Shown here: positions 1 to 11,000 of the stretch, piece after piece | Layout of the letters: every line of letters begins with the position of its first letter | Numbering within the stretch: position 1 is the stretch's first letter | NCBI RefSeq assembly: GCF_014132355.1 | Contig: NZ_BLZO01000059.1 | Coordinates: forward strand, 1 to 64,000 | Direction of reading: 5' to 3' | DNA from: Okeania sp. KiyG1 | GTDB lineage: Bacteria; Cyanobacteriota; Cyanobacteriia; Cyanobacteriales; Microcoleaceae | DNA length: 64,000 nucleotides | Notes under the pieces: generated by a model | The model's input: the letters and a program-made list of their open reading frames with translations, nothing else | Told to the model about the DNA's origin: nothing | Databases searched by the model: none | Translations under genes and position numbers: made by a program

Positions 1-306
1 ATACTTGTATAATTCTACTAGGTGTCTCTAAAAATATTATTCTGTATTCTTCGCATAAGTATTTCTAAAAAATTTATCAAAAAAACAAAAAAGTAGATAA
101 TAAAGTTTTAAATACTTAAAACTGTTTTTTGCTCACTAATTAAGATATTTTCTACACAACTCAAATCTGAGTACTATAGCTATGTTGTTTACTTTTAAGC
201 AACATTTCAATTATTAATTCAAAGGGTATATGCACCATTTTAATCTACTGTTAATTTTCACCCTTGCTTTCCAAACAAATTACTCTAAAACTGATTTTTT
301 GTCAGA

Positions 307-504
307 TTATTCTATACTGGCAACGCGGAAACCCATTTGACACTCATACTGATCTGGTTGAGTATCTGATAACTTAGGAACAGGATGACCACAGCGTAAT
401 TGACCACCTTTCCATCGTGGTTGACCACTTCTATCGGCTAACAAACAACCTTGACAAACTTGTTGAGGAGCAACTAGCTGATTTTCCATTAAAATAACTA
501 ACAT
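307..504 (-). CDS. small Cys-containing protein, unknown function
   Basis: A 65-residue protein with an ATG start at 504 and a good GGAGGT ribosome binding site just upstream (about 511-516 on the minus strand). It has a CxxC pair near residue 18 and two more cysteines (RCGHP and YECQMG), which suggests metal binding or redox pairing. I recall proteins of this kind in other cyanobacteria but cannot name a family. The strong RBS and cysteine spacing make it more credible than a chance ORF. It has no clear operon partner. Confidence 0.6.
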   Translation of the reverse strand: MLVILMENQLVAPQQVCQGCLLADRSGQPRWKGGQLRCGHPVPKLSDTQPDQYECQMGFRVASIE

Positions 505-628
505 AAATTACACCTCCAGGAATATCCTATGTGGTGTATATATTGTAAGCGATGATTATAGCAGAAGTAGGCATATTGCTACAGAATTTAACATTTACTG
601 AATATGCAGTGATGAAATAAGCTAATGA

Positions 629-745
629 AGTCAAAAGTTAGATGAAGTCAAAAGTTAAAAGTTAAAAGTCAAAAGTCAAAAGTCAGAAATTAACTCAAAA
701 GTCAGATAAAGTCAAAAGTTAAAAGTCATGGGATGAAGTCAAAAG
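629..745. repeat. AAAAGTC/AAAAGTTA simple repeat tract
   Basis: Degenerate tandem copies of a 7-10 base unit (AAAAGTC, AAAAGTTA, GATGAAGTC) fill most of the gap between the Cys protein and the methyltransferase. The same repeat recurs near 7134-7245, 14200-14230, 28571-28660, 50035-50099, 54545-54620 and 56100-56135. It is non-coding here but supplies C-terminal codons to two genes elsewhere (28604 and 50079). Confidence 0.85.
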
Positions 746-876
746 TCATGCATTAAGATTTTATAGACTCGAAACTTTAATCCCATAGTAATTTCAGGAA
801 ATTATTTCATATCTAATATATAGTATGAAAATTTTGACTCACTTCCACTGATTTAAAAAGAATTTATAGTAATCAA

Positions 877-1743
877 CTATTTGCTTCCCCGCAATAGACC
901 AAATTTTATTAATCCTCGTTCATATCCACTACTCATTAACTCTAGGGAAAGAGCAGCTTGAATTGTTGTCCAACCACTAAAGAGTAAATTCATAATCACT
1001 TTAGGGTCAAAAGCTGATTCAATCACAACATCCCAGAAAGGAGCAGCAGCAGTTGACCAGTCAGTAGTACAGATATTTTGAAAGCCGATATTTTGGGCGA
1101 TCGCTTCATACTCTGGCAAAGAAATAACATAAGGCAGAGCATAGACGCGATAAATTTCGGCCAGATGTCTCCTTTCATCGTCAGTTAATTGTCCATCGGA
1201 GCCACCAACTGGACGATGACACCAAGTAGCCATAATTATAGTTCCACCTGCTTTGAGGACTCTATAGCATTCTTGCAAAAATTTCTGTTTATTAGGCATA
1301 TGTTCTCCACTTTCGAGAGACCATACTAAGTCAAATGATTCATCAGCAAAGGGCATTTCTAAAGCATTTGCCACTATAAAATTAGTAGATTGACTTAAGT
1401 TGGCTACATCAGCTCGTTCTTTAGCTCTTTGGGCCTGGACGGGAGAAAGGGTAATACCTGTGGCAGTGGCATTAAACTTTTCGGCCAAGTACAATGTACT
1501 ACCGCCTATACCACAACCGACGTCCAGAATAGAGGTAGGAGGCCAAAAATTTGATTTTTCATTTAATGCTCCCCATTGAAGTAGTTCTTCAATCATGTCT
1601 ATTTGAGCTTGTCGTCTATTTTTTTGCTGCTGACCATCTTGTCCATAATAGCCATGGTGCATATGTTCGCCCCACGCTTGTTCCCAGAGACTGGAGGAAG
1701 CATCATAGAATTGTTGAATTTGTTCAATTAAGGTTGAGGTCAT
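877..1743 (-). CDS. gamma-tocopherol C-methyltransferase-like SAM methyltransferase
   Basis: A 288-residue SAM-dependent methyltransferase close in sequence to cyanobacterial gamma-tocopherol methyltransferase (Synechocystis slr0089, VTE4). It would methylate gamma- to alpha-tocopherol. Motif I reads ILDVGCGIGGST (about residues 72-83). The family-typical stretches WGEHMHHGYYG (24-34), WSLESGEHMPN and ATWCHRP are present, as is a C-terminal YERGLIKFGLL. The start is ATG at 1743, with a simple AGTTATC repeat directly upstream. A second tocopherol gene, the phytyltransferase, lies at 6086. MPBQ methyltransferase is the main alternative but fits less well. Confidence 0.85.
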   Translation of the reverse strand: MTSTLIEQIQQFYDASSSLWEQAWGEHMHHGYYGQDGQQQKNRRQAQIDMIEELLQWGALNEKSNFWPPTSILDVGCGIGGSTLYLAEKFNATATGITLSPVQAQRAKERADVANLSQSTNFIVANALEMPFADESFDLVWSLESGEHMPNKQKFLQECYRVLKAGGTIIMATWCHRPVGGSDGQLTDDERRHLAEIYRVYALPYVISLPEYEAIAQNIGFQNICTTDWSTAAAPFWDVVIESAFDPKVIMNLLFSGWTTIQAALSLELMSSGYERGLIKFGLLRGSK

Positions 1744-2816
1744 TTCAGTTATCAGTTATCAGTTATAAGTTATCAATTATCAGTACCTCTGGCTGTTTGC
1801 GCAGCATGACCTAGGAAACCCAGAGGCTTGAAATAATGAAATTTATTCTTTCTTGGTCGATTGGATATGCTGAGGGGACTTCAGCATCCCTCGACCGCTT
1901 TTCATCCCCTTCAAAGGCAGGGCTGTTTCAATAAGAGCGAAAAATAGAGAAAGAGATAGAAATATGGGTATAAATGGTAAATTTTGGCACACATAGTCAG
2001 GATTTAGGCAAAATTTATCAATTATTCTTGAAGGTCAAAAATACGAATTGTTGTAATTTGAGCCAATTGAATTAGATATTTAGCCAGAGTTTAACGATAC
2101 TCCAACACTAAAAAATCGACAAATTTAGGCAAATGCGTGGTAAATTTTCCTATTCCCCTACCCCCTCATCTCCTGTTCTCCTTAAATCGTTAACTTACGA
2201 TACTTTGAAACAGTCCTGCCCTTCAAAGGGGAGGCTTTGGACCTAGTTTTTTGGTCATAATTATTAATCAAGGTTAAGGATTGATTTTTTTGACTATTAT
2301 ATATTTAATATCATGTTCGGTTGAATACTTAATAAATAAGTGATTAGGGAGTAGGGGGTAGGGAGTGGGAAGTAGGAAAAATCAATAAATTTGCTCTGCA
2401 ATTGAAATGATAGTTTTTCATAACTAATTATCTGGAAATAATATCACACAAAAGTTAAAGGTTAAAAGTTATTTTTTCTAAGGAAAAAAATTGAAATATT
2501 TGTAATTTTATATGTTAATTTATGCCATTATTAATGTACATTGCCAGAAATTATTTGTGATTAAAAGTAAGCATTTCCTGTGGAATGCTGCGCAAAAAGC
2601 TATTAACATTTTCGTTTGTCATGCTCCGCAAATAGTCTTTGAACATACAGAACTTAATAAGGTTAGTTTGTTACCTTTTTCTTTTCTGTGGAATTCTGCT
2701 TAAACATAATTTTGAATTATCCTTATAAAATAATAAGCTGATAACTGATAGCTGACTGATGTTTGCGCAGCATGACCTAGGAAATGCTTACTAAATATAC
2801 ATACTAAAAAATTGAA
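1744..2816. repeat. 1.07 kb intergenic block of nested dispersed repeats
   Basis: No convincing gene. It opens with a TTATCAGTTATCAG tract, followed by a block containing GTTTGCGCAGCATGACCTAG (about 1793), which recurs near 2760, 51100 and 59697. Next comes a copy of the dispersed element carrying CTTGGTCGATTGGATATG and a gene-end-like TTTGGACC tail (about 1852-2262); inside it, the ends GGCTGTTTCAA (1921) and TTGAAACAGTCC (2206) are inverted, so one element looks nested in another. A TAATATCATGTTCGG end of another family sits near 2307. Tracts of GGGAGTAGG follow. Confidence 0.6.
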
Positions 2817-4147
2817 ATGAGTTTAGCTAGAACTGTATGTCAGGGTTTTATTGCTGTTATTATTATTGGTGCGATATTACTCATGTTACCTATTTCCATG
2901 AGTGATGGAAATTGGAGTCATCCTGTAACTGCTTTATTCACAGCAACTTCTGCTGTTTGTGTGACGGGACTTTCTGTTGTAAATGTGGGGGAATATTATT
3001 CTTTTTGGGGACAATTTTTCCTATTATTATTGGTTCAAATTGGAGCTTTGGGTTATATGACTGCTACTACTATTCTTTTGTTGTTGCTTGGTCGTAAATT
3101 TCGTCTTCGGGAAAAAGTGGCTCTTCAGCAATCTTTGGAACAGGTAGGATTGGCTGGTGTGGAACCTTTAATTAAGTCTATTTTTGCTACAACAATTGTG
3201 TTTGAATTGACTGGTATTTTGTTACTTTTGTTTGTTTTTGTTCCAAATTATGGGTTTAAAGATGGTCTTTGGTATTCTATTTTTCATAGTATAAATGCTT
3301 TTAATAACGCTGGTTTTAGTTTATATACAGATGGGTTTATTAAATATGCAAAATCTCCTTTATTAAATTTTGTGATTACAGGCTTGATTATATTTGGAGG
3401 ATTGGGTTATCAAGTGATTATGGAAATGTATTTATGGCTGAAAAGTCGTTGGCAAAAAGAGCAAGTATTTCACACTTTTTCTCTACATTTTAAAGTGGTT
3501 ACTAATACAACTATTTTTCTATTGATATTTGGTTTGATTGCTTTTTTATTGCCGAATTTAATAATTTTAATACTTTGGGTAGTTTCAATCTAGGGCAAAA
3601 ATTAATTGCTGTTTGGTTTCAATCTGTTACTACTAGAACTGCGGGTTTTAATACTATTGATATGGGTCAGTTGACTGATGCTGGTTTATTTATTACGATT
3701 GTTTTAATGTTTATTGGTGCTAGTCCAGGTAGCACTGGAGGAGGTATTAAAACTACAACTTTTAGAATATTATTTAACAGTACAAAAGCAGCTTTACAGG
3801 GTAGGGAAGAAGTTTTATGTTATCAACGTAAGATTCCAGTGATAGTTATTATTAAAGCTATTGGTGTGGTTTTTGCCTCAGCTTCATTAGTGGCGATCGC
3901 TACTATTTTAGCTGCTTTTGCTGACCCAGAATTAGAGTCAATTAAAATTTTATTTGAAGTTGTATCTGCTTTTGCTACTGTCGGTTTATCTACAGGTATT
4001 ACTTCTAATTTTACAATTCCAGGACAGTTAGTATTGATTTTAACTATGTATATAGGTAGGGTGGGTGTCTTACTATTAGTATCTACTATTTTTGCTGAAC
4101 AAAATCCTAGTGCGGTTCAGTATCCAGAAGAGAATTTATTTGTATAA
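2817..4147 (+). CDS. ktrB: Ktr/Trk-type K+ uptake membrane subunit KtrB, frameshifted
   Basis: Potassium-translocating subunit of a Na+-dependent KtrAB system. The start is ATG at 2817. The four pore-loop regions of the superfamily are visible: TSAVCVTGLSV, INAFNNAGFSL, SVTTRTAGFNTI and FATVGLSTG, plus GASPGSTGGGIKTTT. The C-terminus IGRVGVLLL..YPEENLFV matches the cyanobacterial KtrB ending. The reading frame breaks at the T6 run 3542-3547: one extra T gives A-F-F-I-A-E-F-N-N-F-N-T, which rejoins the second half and matches the family. Combined length is about 443 aa, normal for KtrB. The regulatory subunit ktrA follows at 4755. Confidence 0.9.
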
Positions 4148-4754
4148 TTGTTTGAGTTATAGGGAGTAGGGAGTAGTTAAACAATTAATAATGAATAATT
4201 AATAATGAATAATTAATAATTAACAATTACCTCTCCTTGAAAATAATCTGAAACTAAACAATTTACAGTAATTGGTTTGGGTCGATAGGGAGTAGGGAGT
4301 AGGGAGTAGGGAGTAGAAAAGAAGAAAAATAACTTTACCTTAGTAACTTGAGAAATGCTATATTGATGCTAAAGTTAAAAAAACTAATACCATTTCTCCA
4401 TGAAGTTGCACTTAATATAAAGATGAGAATAGTCAGTGCAATAATATCCGATCGACAATTCTTAAGGGCAGCTTTACAAATAATTGGTATTAAGAGAATA
4501 AATTTAGTTAGTTTTCAAAACTTTTCTCAGCATTGGTAAAATCTGAAAATAGATATTTTGGAGGCAACGTTATTTTTGCTATTTATAGCAATGTGCGCTG
4601 GCATATTTACAAATTACAGGAACTGCCCAATAGCTAAAATCTTATTATTATGAGTTTTTATTCCCCTCCAGGGAGGGGTTAGGGGTGGGTTTCCTGTTGC
4701 CTGTTGCCTACGCGCAGCGCTATACAATATAGAAGCTATAACGTTGAAATTTTA
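4148..4754. other. intergenic region with a duplicated piece of the ktrA 5' end
   Basis: The gap holds AATAATTAATAATG and GGGAGTAGG simple repeats. It also holds 37 bases at 4245-4281 that match 4792-4828 inside ktrA with one mismatch (ATTTACAG against ATTTGCAG). Translated, the relic gives SETKQFTVIGLG, then runs into the GGGAGTAGG repeat. Upstream of the relic is a partial copy of the dispersed element with ACCTCTCCTTGAAAA. ktrA therefore probably once lay closer to ktrB and was displaced or partly duplicated by repeat activity. No other gene is seen. Confidence 0.65.
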
Positions 4755-5453
4755 GTGAAATTATCGTCTTGGAATTTTTGGCAAAATTTAAAATCTGAAA
4801 CTAAACAATTTGCAGTAATTGGTTTGGGAAGATTTGGTAAAGCAGTGTGTCTAACTCTGCATAATTTAGGTTATGAAGTTTTGGCTATTGATAGAGAAGA
4901 AAAAAGAGTAAATCAAGCCTTAACTGACAAAATATCTTCTCATGCTTTAGAGCTTGATTCAACAGAAATTAATGCTATTAAACAAGCTGGTATTTCAGAT
5001 TTTGATACAGTAATTGTGGCAATTGGTAATTATTTGTCAGAAAGTATTATTACTACTCTTAATCTTAAGGAAGTGGGAGTGAAATGTGTAGTAGCTAAAG
5101 CCTCTTCAGAGACTCATGTCAAACTTTTAAACAAGATTGGAGCAGACTATGTCGTATTTCCAGAGAAAGAAATGGGTTGCGAAATAGCACGATTATTGAG
5201 TAAACCTAGAATACTCGATAAATTTGATATAGACCCAGATAATAGTATCGTAGAAATTATTGTACCAGAAAAATTTGATGGTAAAACTATTGCTGATTTA
5301 GAACTATGGAATAAATATGGTTTAAATTTACTGGCAGTGAGCGACCGGGGTGAAAAATTTCAAATTAATCCTAAGCCTAGTACAATTTTAACTAAAGGAA
5401 TAATAATGATTGTACTTGGTTCTAATCAAGATATTAATCGCTTGCCAAATTAA
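4755..5453 (+). CDS. ktrA: Ktr K+ uptake regulatory subunit KtrA (RCK/TrkA-N)
   Basis: Cytoplasmic nucleotide-binding ring subunit that gates KtrB. About 232 aa. The Rossmann motif VIGLGRFGKAVC lies near residues 22-33, the acidic end of strand 2 is AIDREE, and the RCK_N core reads DFDTVIVAIGN...ITTLNLKE, followed by an RCK_C domain from about residue 150. I chose the GTG at 4755 because the protein from there aligns with Synechocystis KtrA (SSWNFWQNLKSETKQF). A longer reading from a TTG at 4704 would add residues encoded by a CCTGTTG repeat. No strong RBS is seen. Confidence 0.9.
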   Translation: MKLSSWNFWQNLKSETKQFAVIGLGRFGKAVCLTLHNLGYEVLAIDREEKRVNQALTDKISSHALELDSTEINAIKQAGISDFDTVIVAIGNYLSESIITTLNLKEVGVKCVVAKASSETHVKLLNKIGADYVVFPEKEMGCEIARLLSKPRILDKFDIDPDNSIVEIIVPEKFDGKTIADLELWNKYGLNLLAVSDRGEKFQINPKPSTILTKGIIMIVLGSNQDINRLPN

Positions 5454-6085
5454 TGGGTACATCTCAATTTTTAATAAAGCCAAAAATTTATTGCTTTTAG
5501 GCAACAGGCAACAGGCAACAGGCAACAGGGAATACATAGGAAAAAGTATTTTTATAAATACTTAGATGCACTCAAATTAATAATTAAATAATTCTGGTTT
5601 AAAGCCGACCCTTTTAAGGATAAAAAAGCGGTCGATCTTCGGAGCTTCCCGAAGGGTGGGATGGATGGGTTTCCTAACCATATCCAATCGACCAAGAGAA
5701 GAAATAATGTTTCCTTATATTCAATTCCGTAACGGTTAAAACCAGAGGTAATTATCCATTATCCATTATCCATTATCCATTATCCATTATCCATTAATGA
5801 AAGCGCTTTTCATTTAAGTAAACTACAAAATTATTTTTACTTAGGGAGTAGGGAGTAGGGAGTAGAGAGTAGAAAAATGCTTTTATTACCGAAAAATTGT
5901 GGTTTAAAGTCTACCCTTTTAAGGGGATAAAAAGAAAAATTTTCCTTTTAGTCAATCCTCTACTTTAAAAGAAGAGGTAATTATTCATTATTAATTATTA
6001 ATTATTAATTATTGAATGTAGTCTATCTATGTGAAAACCGCTATAAAATAATCGTAAATTCAGAGAAAAATAATTTCAGGTAGTT
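5454..6085. repeat. intergenic repeats: two inverted element copies and an AGCG-TTTTCA MITE
   Basis: No gene. A reversed copy of the GGTCGATTGGATATG element lies at about 5593-5755, and a shorter reversed copy at about 5896-5985 sits inside a larger element. That larger element runs from about 5797 (AGCGCTTTTCATTTAAGT) to about 6049 (GAAAACCGCTATAAA), with imperfect inverted ends. Its family recurs at 39907-40070. ATCCATT tandem repeats and GGGAGTAGG tracts fill the rest. Confidence 0.6.
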
Positions 6086-7133
6086 ATGGAAGAAATTTCA
6101 CATTATCAAGAAGTAAAAATAAAAACTAATTTGGTGCAAAAATATTTCCCATGGCTATACAGTTTTTGGAAGTTTGCACGTCCCCATACAATTATTGGTA
6201 CAACATTAAGTGTATTGGCAATATATCTAATTGCTATGGGCGATCGCTCTGATTTTTTCAATCAATCTTTTTTATCTATAGTTTAATTCTGTTATTGGTA
6301 ACTTGGATAAGTTGTCTATGCGGAAATATTTATATAGTAGGATTGAATCAATTAGAAGATGTGGAAATAGACCGAATTAATAAACCTCATCTACCTATAG
6401 CTGCGGGTGAATTTTCCCGATTTTCTGGTCAAGTAATTGTGGCAATAACGGGAATTTTAGCTTTAAGTTTGGCTCTAGTTGGCGGACCTTTTTTATTAGG
6501 TACGGTGGGAATAAGTTTAGTAATTGGTACATTTTATTCTTTGCCTCCTATTAGATTAAAAAGATTTCCTTTTTGGGCAGCGTTATGTATTTTTACTGTG
6601 CGGGGAGTAATTGTTAATTTAGGTTTATTTTTAAGCTTTGTTTGGGGATTAGAAAAAGTTGAGGAAGTTACAGGAAGTTGGCATCAATGGATAGAAGGAT
6701 TAGGTGAAATAATTCTCTTCAAAAAAAGCTTGATAATTCCAGAAATTCCTCCCACAGTATGGGCGCTAACTTTGTTTGTGATAGTCTTCACTTTTGCTAT
6801 TGCAATTTTTAAGGATATTCCAGATATTGAAGGAGACCGTAAATTTAATATCACTACATTTACAATTAAATTAGGAGCATTTGCTGTCTTTAATTTGGCA
6901 AGGTGGGTATTAACTATTTGCTATATCGGTATGATTATATTTGGTGTAACTTGGTTGGCAAATATTAATTTAATTTTTTGGTAATAAGTCATGTATTAGC
7001 TTTGGGTATAATGTGGTGGCGTAGTCAAAAAGTAGACCTGGAAGATAAAAAGGCGATCGCTGATTTTTATCAATTTATTTGGAAATTATTTTTCCTAGAA
7101 TATTTAATTTTTCCTATGGCTTGTCTTTTGTAA
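6086..7133 (+). CDS. hpt: homogentisate phytyltransferase, two frameshifts
   Basis: UbiA-superfamily membrane prenyltransferase that joins homogentisate to phytyl diphosphate in tocopherol synthesis (Synechocystis slr1736 type). The first Asp motif reads NQLEDVEIDRINKP; FYSLPPIRLKRF, ALCIFTVRGVIVNLGLF and the second Asp motif KDIPDIEGDRKF follow. The C-terminus ADFYQFIWKLFFLEYLIFP is nearly identical to the family. The frame breaks at the T6 run 6268-6273 and again at the T6 run 6973-6978; one extra T at each site restores a full-length protein ending at 7133. An insertion-like segment (VEEVTGSWHQWIEGLG) precedes the loop before the second Asp motif. A degenerate copy of the 3' end lies at 24075. 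Confidence 0.9.
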
Positions 7134-7338
7134 GTTAAAAGTCAAAAGTCAAAATTCAAAAGTAAGAAAGTTGATAATTTTGGTAAGGTACACACATCGC
7201 CTCTTTTGTAAGTCAAAAGTCAAAAGTTAAAAGTTAAAAGTAAGAAAATTTATAATTTTGTCTGATTTTTAACAACTAAACTACCCCGAAATTTGAGATA
7301 AATATCTCGTAACAATTTGAAAAAGAATGTTATAAATT

Positions 7339-7871
7339 GTGCAATTACTGATTTTATTTATCGGTAAAAATGAACAATTTGACCAAAATAAACTGGTAGA
7401 TATTGTTAAAAATATCCCAGGAATTGAAAATATCCGAGAAGGAGAATTTATTGGCTCTATCCAGGAGTTTGAATTTAGGGAGGGAACTCACACGGATTAT
7501 GGCACATACGGATTAAGAGTCTACTACTAGACTGACACAGCTAAAACTGTGCACTCTTATTTTTATTTCTAGGTGTCTTTATCTCCCCTACTCCCCCACT
7601 CCCCCACTCCCCCACTCCCCTACTCCCTAATGCACCATTTTAGCTGTGTCGGTCCACTACAGTGGGTCTGAGTAGCGATCGCGAAACTATTAGCATTTCT
7701 GGGTTAGGAGATGCCAGTTTAAAAATTGCTTTGTCAATTCAAAAACCCTATCCTCAACCAATTATCGCCGTGGATTCCGATTACAGTTTTGAGCTAGTTT
7801 TAGATAAGATAAACTCCCTGGAAAAACTGCGTCAAAAAATCTTAGAGTCGTCTTATCAAACAGTCAATTGA
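7339..7871 (+). pseudogene. small conserved cyanobacterial protein, copy 1, split by a MITE
   Basis: Begins at GTG 7339 (protein MQLLILFIGKNEQFDQ). The first part runs to HTDYGT and the sequence at 7530; the second part resumes at about 7655 with VGLSSDRETISISGLGDASLK and ends in SSYQTVN at 7871. Between them lies a 125 bp element with inverted ends. Together the parts would give about 135 residues. A second degenerate copy at 14321 shares upstream sequence too, so the duplication includes the promoter region. I recall this type of protein as a cyanobacterial hypothetical; its function is unknown. Confidence 0.65.
7530..7654. mobile_element. MITE, GACTGACACAGCTAAAA family, inside a gene
   Basis: About 125 bp with imperfect inverted ends of roughly 24 bases: GACTGACACAGCTAAAACTG at the left and TTTTAGCTGTGTCGGTC at the right. 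The interior is a CTCCCCTA simple repeat. It has no coding capacity. It separates two halves of the small conserved gene. The same element occurs as three tandem copies at 56562-56957, and its left end again near 59021. Confidence 0.75.
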
Positions 7872-7911
7872 GATTAATATTTTGAGTAATATCGCGATGG
7901 TTTTTTATAGT

Positions 7912-8001
7912 CAGGACTTACGAAATTAACCTTAAAAACGCCATATGTAGGGGCAAATGGCATTCGCCCTCACAGGATTTAGTATCCGTGCGTAAGTCCT
8001 G
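7912..8001. mobile_element. MITE, CAGGACTTACG family
   Basis: 90 bp element with inverted ends CAGGACTTAC and GTAAGTCCTG, flanked by ATAGT on both sides (7907-7911 and 8002-8006), a 5-bp TSD. The interior carries a short palindromic piece with GGCAAATGGCATTCGCC. Other copies: 59199-59314 (flanks ATATA), 56317-56438 (flanks AAGTA), and around 53278, 53461, 54005 and 59824. Confidence 0.8.
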
Positions 8002-8090
8002 ATAGTTCTAGTTTTATTATGCAGCAAAAAGTGAGGCCAAATAATTAATACCAAGACAAGAACGGTTAGCACGGGAGCAAGATGCTCCCA

Positions 8091-11000
8091 CTATTGTTCT
8101 CCTACTTGACTAAAATCTAAATCAGAACAATCTGGGTTTAATGATGATTCAACAACTTCAACCAGAATAGCTTTACCTTCCCGCTTCTCTCCTGAAGAAA
8201 AGCTAAGATTTTCTCCTGACGTTTTATTAGCTGGAAGATTTACGTCTTTAACTTTTTGCAAAACTCTAGACCTACTAGGATTTTTGCCTGAATTAGACAA
8301 GGCATAAATAAAAGCCTGAGTCGCGTCATAACTGGCCGCAGTGAGCCAACTAACTTCTCCTCCCCATCTATTTTTTACTTCAGTAGAAAAATTTTCTGCT
8401 TCTGGCATCCCTTTAAACCATGGTACTGCCAAAATTAAACCTTTAACTGCTTGCTCACCTTGTTTTAAAACATTGCAATAATAAAGATCGTGACTACCAA
8501 GTAATTTTAATTGTTGTTCTTCCGGTTGTTGATGATTTTTCTTGGCAATTTTAATCACTGAGTCAACTGTTTCTGAATCTGGAAATAGTATAGCAACCTT
8601 AATTTTTTGTTCTATGGCAGACTCAACTACTAGGTCTAAGGATTGTTCTTTTAAGTCGGCCAAGTCTACTTCTTCAATCAGCTTGCTAGAGTTGGAGTTG
8701 AGGTTTAAGTAATATTTAAAATCTTTTTTATTCTTTCACTAGATAAACTTTTGCTATCATAAAATATGATAACTTTTTCTACATCTAATTGTTTAACATA
8801 TTCGGCTAGCTTTTCACTTAATATCTCGTTATCAATAGTTATAAATAAAATTTCACTCAATTCTGTATTTGTACTTGTGGGAGAAATCATCGCTAAACTT
8901 TCTTCTTCATATACTTCTAATGCCTTCTTGCTAGTATTGCCTACAACCCCTAATATAGATGTATCTTTAACTATTTCGCGAGCTACTTTGAGAGATGTTT
9001 CAGGGTCATTGCTGCTACTATCGACAATTAGAATTTCTAGCGGCTTTGTTGAAAAAGATTCATTGCTGTTAAATTTATGTTGCGCCTGAGCAACACCTCG
9101 CAACATTTCTTTAGATTTTTCATCCCGATCTGCTGGGACAATTACTGCCAAGACTTGACGATTAGTAGATTGACGAGAAAGAGAATTGTTGTAGTAAATC
9201 AATGCTTCTGGTTCATCAGAATCATTTTTTACAAGTTGTCCAAAACATTCAGCAGCTTCTGAGTATTTCTTTTTTTGGAACTTTTGATTACACTTGAAAA
9301 TACCTTGATTATTTTCATCAAATATTGTCCCTTCGCCACTACTAAATCTTTTTTTCTTTTCATTATCTGATAGTACTGGTTCCGGTTGAGAACTAGGAGC
9401 AGGTCGAAATTTTAACCCTAAAAAGAAAGAAATTACTATCAACATAAAAGATATCAAAATTGCTGAAAAATTTATAATATTTCTACGCTTTTTGTACAGT
9501 TCAATTTGACTATTTATCTCGCGATTTTCTTCCTGCTCCCTAAGATTATCTTCCTTACGATCAAGTAATGTCAGTTGAAGTTTAGCTTTTCTGTTTGTAG
9601 AATCAATGTCCAAAATTTTTTCAGGGAAGATTCTTACTTCCGCAATAACATCTCTATTGGTTAAATCTCTATTTTTAATTAAATAGTCGCCATAACGAAC
9701 CAATGATTCTGTATATTCAGCTTTGACAGATTCAGAGTTTACTTTGTAAGCTAGTTCATATAATTTTAATTCTTCCTCAAATTCTTGATTTTTCAGGTGT
9801 GAGTTGGCTAAACCCACCAATAAATTTATGTATTCATCTTCAGCATTTTCGGGGTTTACTTCGCGATATCGTTCATATAATTCTGATGCTTCCTGAAATT
9901 TATGCTCTTCTAGATGTAACTTAGTAGCTTCCAGCAATAACTTTATGTATCCATCTTTTACACGTTCAGGGTTTACATTGTAAGCTAGTTCATAGAACTC
10001 TAATGCTTCCTTAAATTTTTTATCCTTCAGATGTGATTTGGCTAAATCGACCGATAAATTTATGTATTCATCTTTTATACGTTCGGGGTTTACTTGGAGA
10101 AATCGTCTATATAATTTTGATGCTTCCGGAAAGTTATGATCTTCTAGGTATAACTTAATAGCTCCCATCAATGACTTTATGTATTCATCTTGGGCACGCT
10201 CGGAGTCTACTTTGTAAGCTCGTTCATATAATTTTAATGCTTGGAGAAAGTCTTCTCTTATCAGATATAACTCATCTTTGTTTTCCTTCGGGTATGACTT
10301 AGTTCTTTCCAGGTGTAACTCAGCTTTGTTTAGGTATAACTCAGCTAAACTGAATAAAGCACTAAAATGATTGGGATTAAGTTCTAAAGCCTTCTCATAG
10401 TGATACAATTCATCATCTGTCTGCCTTTTATTCCGCCATATATTTGCTTTTTCGTAGTAGTCACTAGCATTTGGATCAAGTTTTTCAAATTCCCATATAC
10501 TTGACTGTATTGGGTGATATTTAACCAACCAATGACGAACAAACTTAATTGTAACTTTATACCCATCTTCATCTAAAAATTTATTTTCGATCAGATTTTT
10601 GGATGCCTGATGCAGATTTCCATGCTCTACATTTCCATGCTCTACATCTACCCCAAACTCCTTGAGCAACTCTAATGGGTTTTGCACAGATGACTGATTT
10701 TTTTGTTTAGCTCTCTCTTGAGCTGTTGCCGCTGCTGAGAATACAATTCTTTCTAAAATCGGCAATCCATTCCGAAACGGTATTAACCCAGGTTCAAGAA
10801 GCTCAATAGTAGGATCTATAACTTGGTTTACATCTTCAGGAAGAATCTCAGTTTTCTCCTGATACCGTGCTTCTACAAATAGACTATAGCATATACCTTG
10901 TGTAAAATAGGGGTGGCCTGCTGACAGTTTTATAATTTCCTTGATTGCTGCTTCATTGTACTTTAGTGAAACTTCTTGATGGTTTTTTAGGAACTCTTCA

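Noticed and set aside
2512-2703. 63-aa ORF before ktrB
   Set aside because: Composed partly of a TAAGCATTTCC element end; no protein-like pattern.
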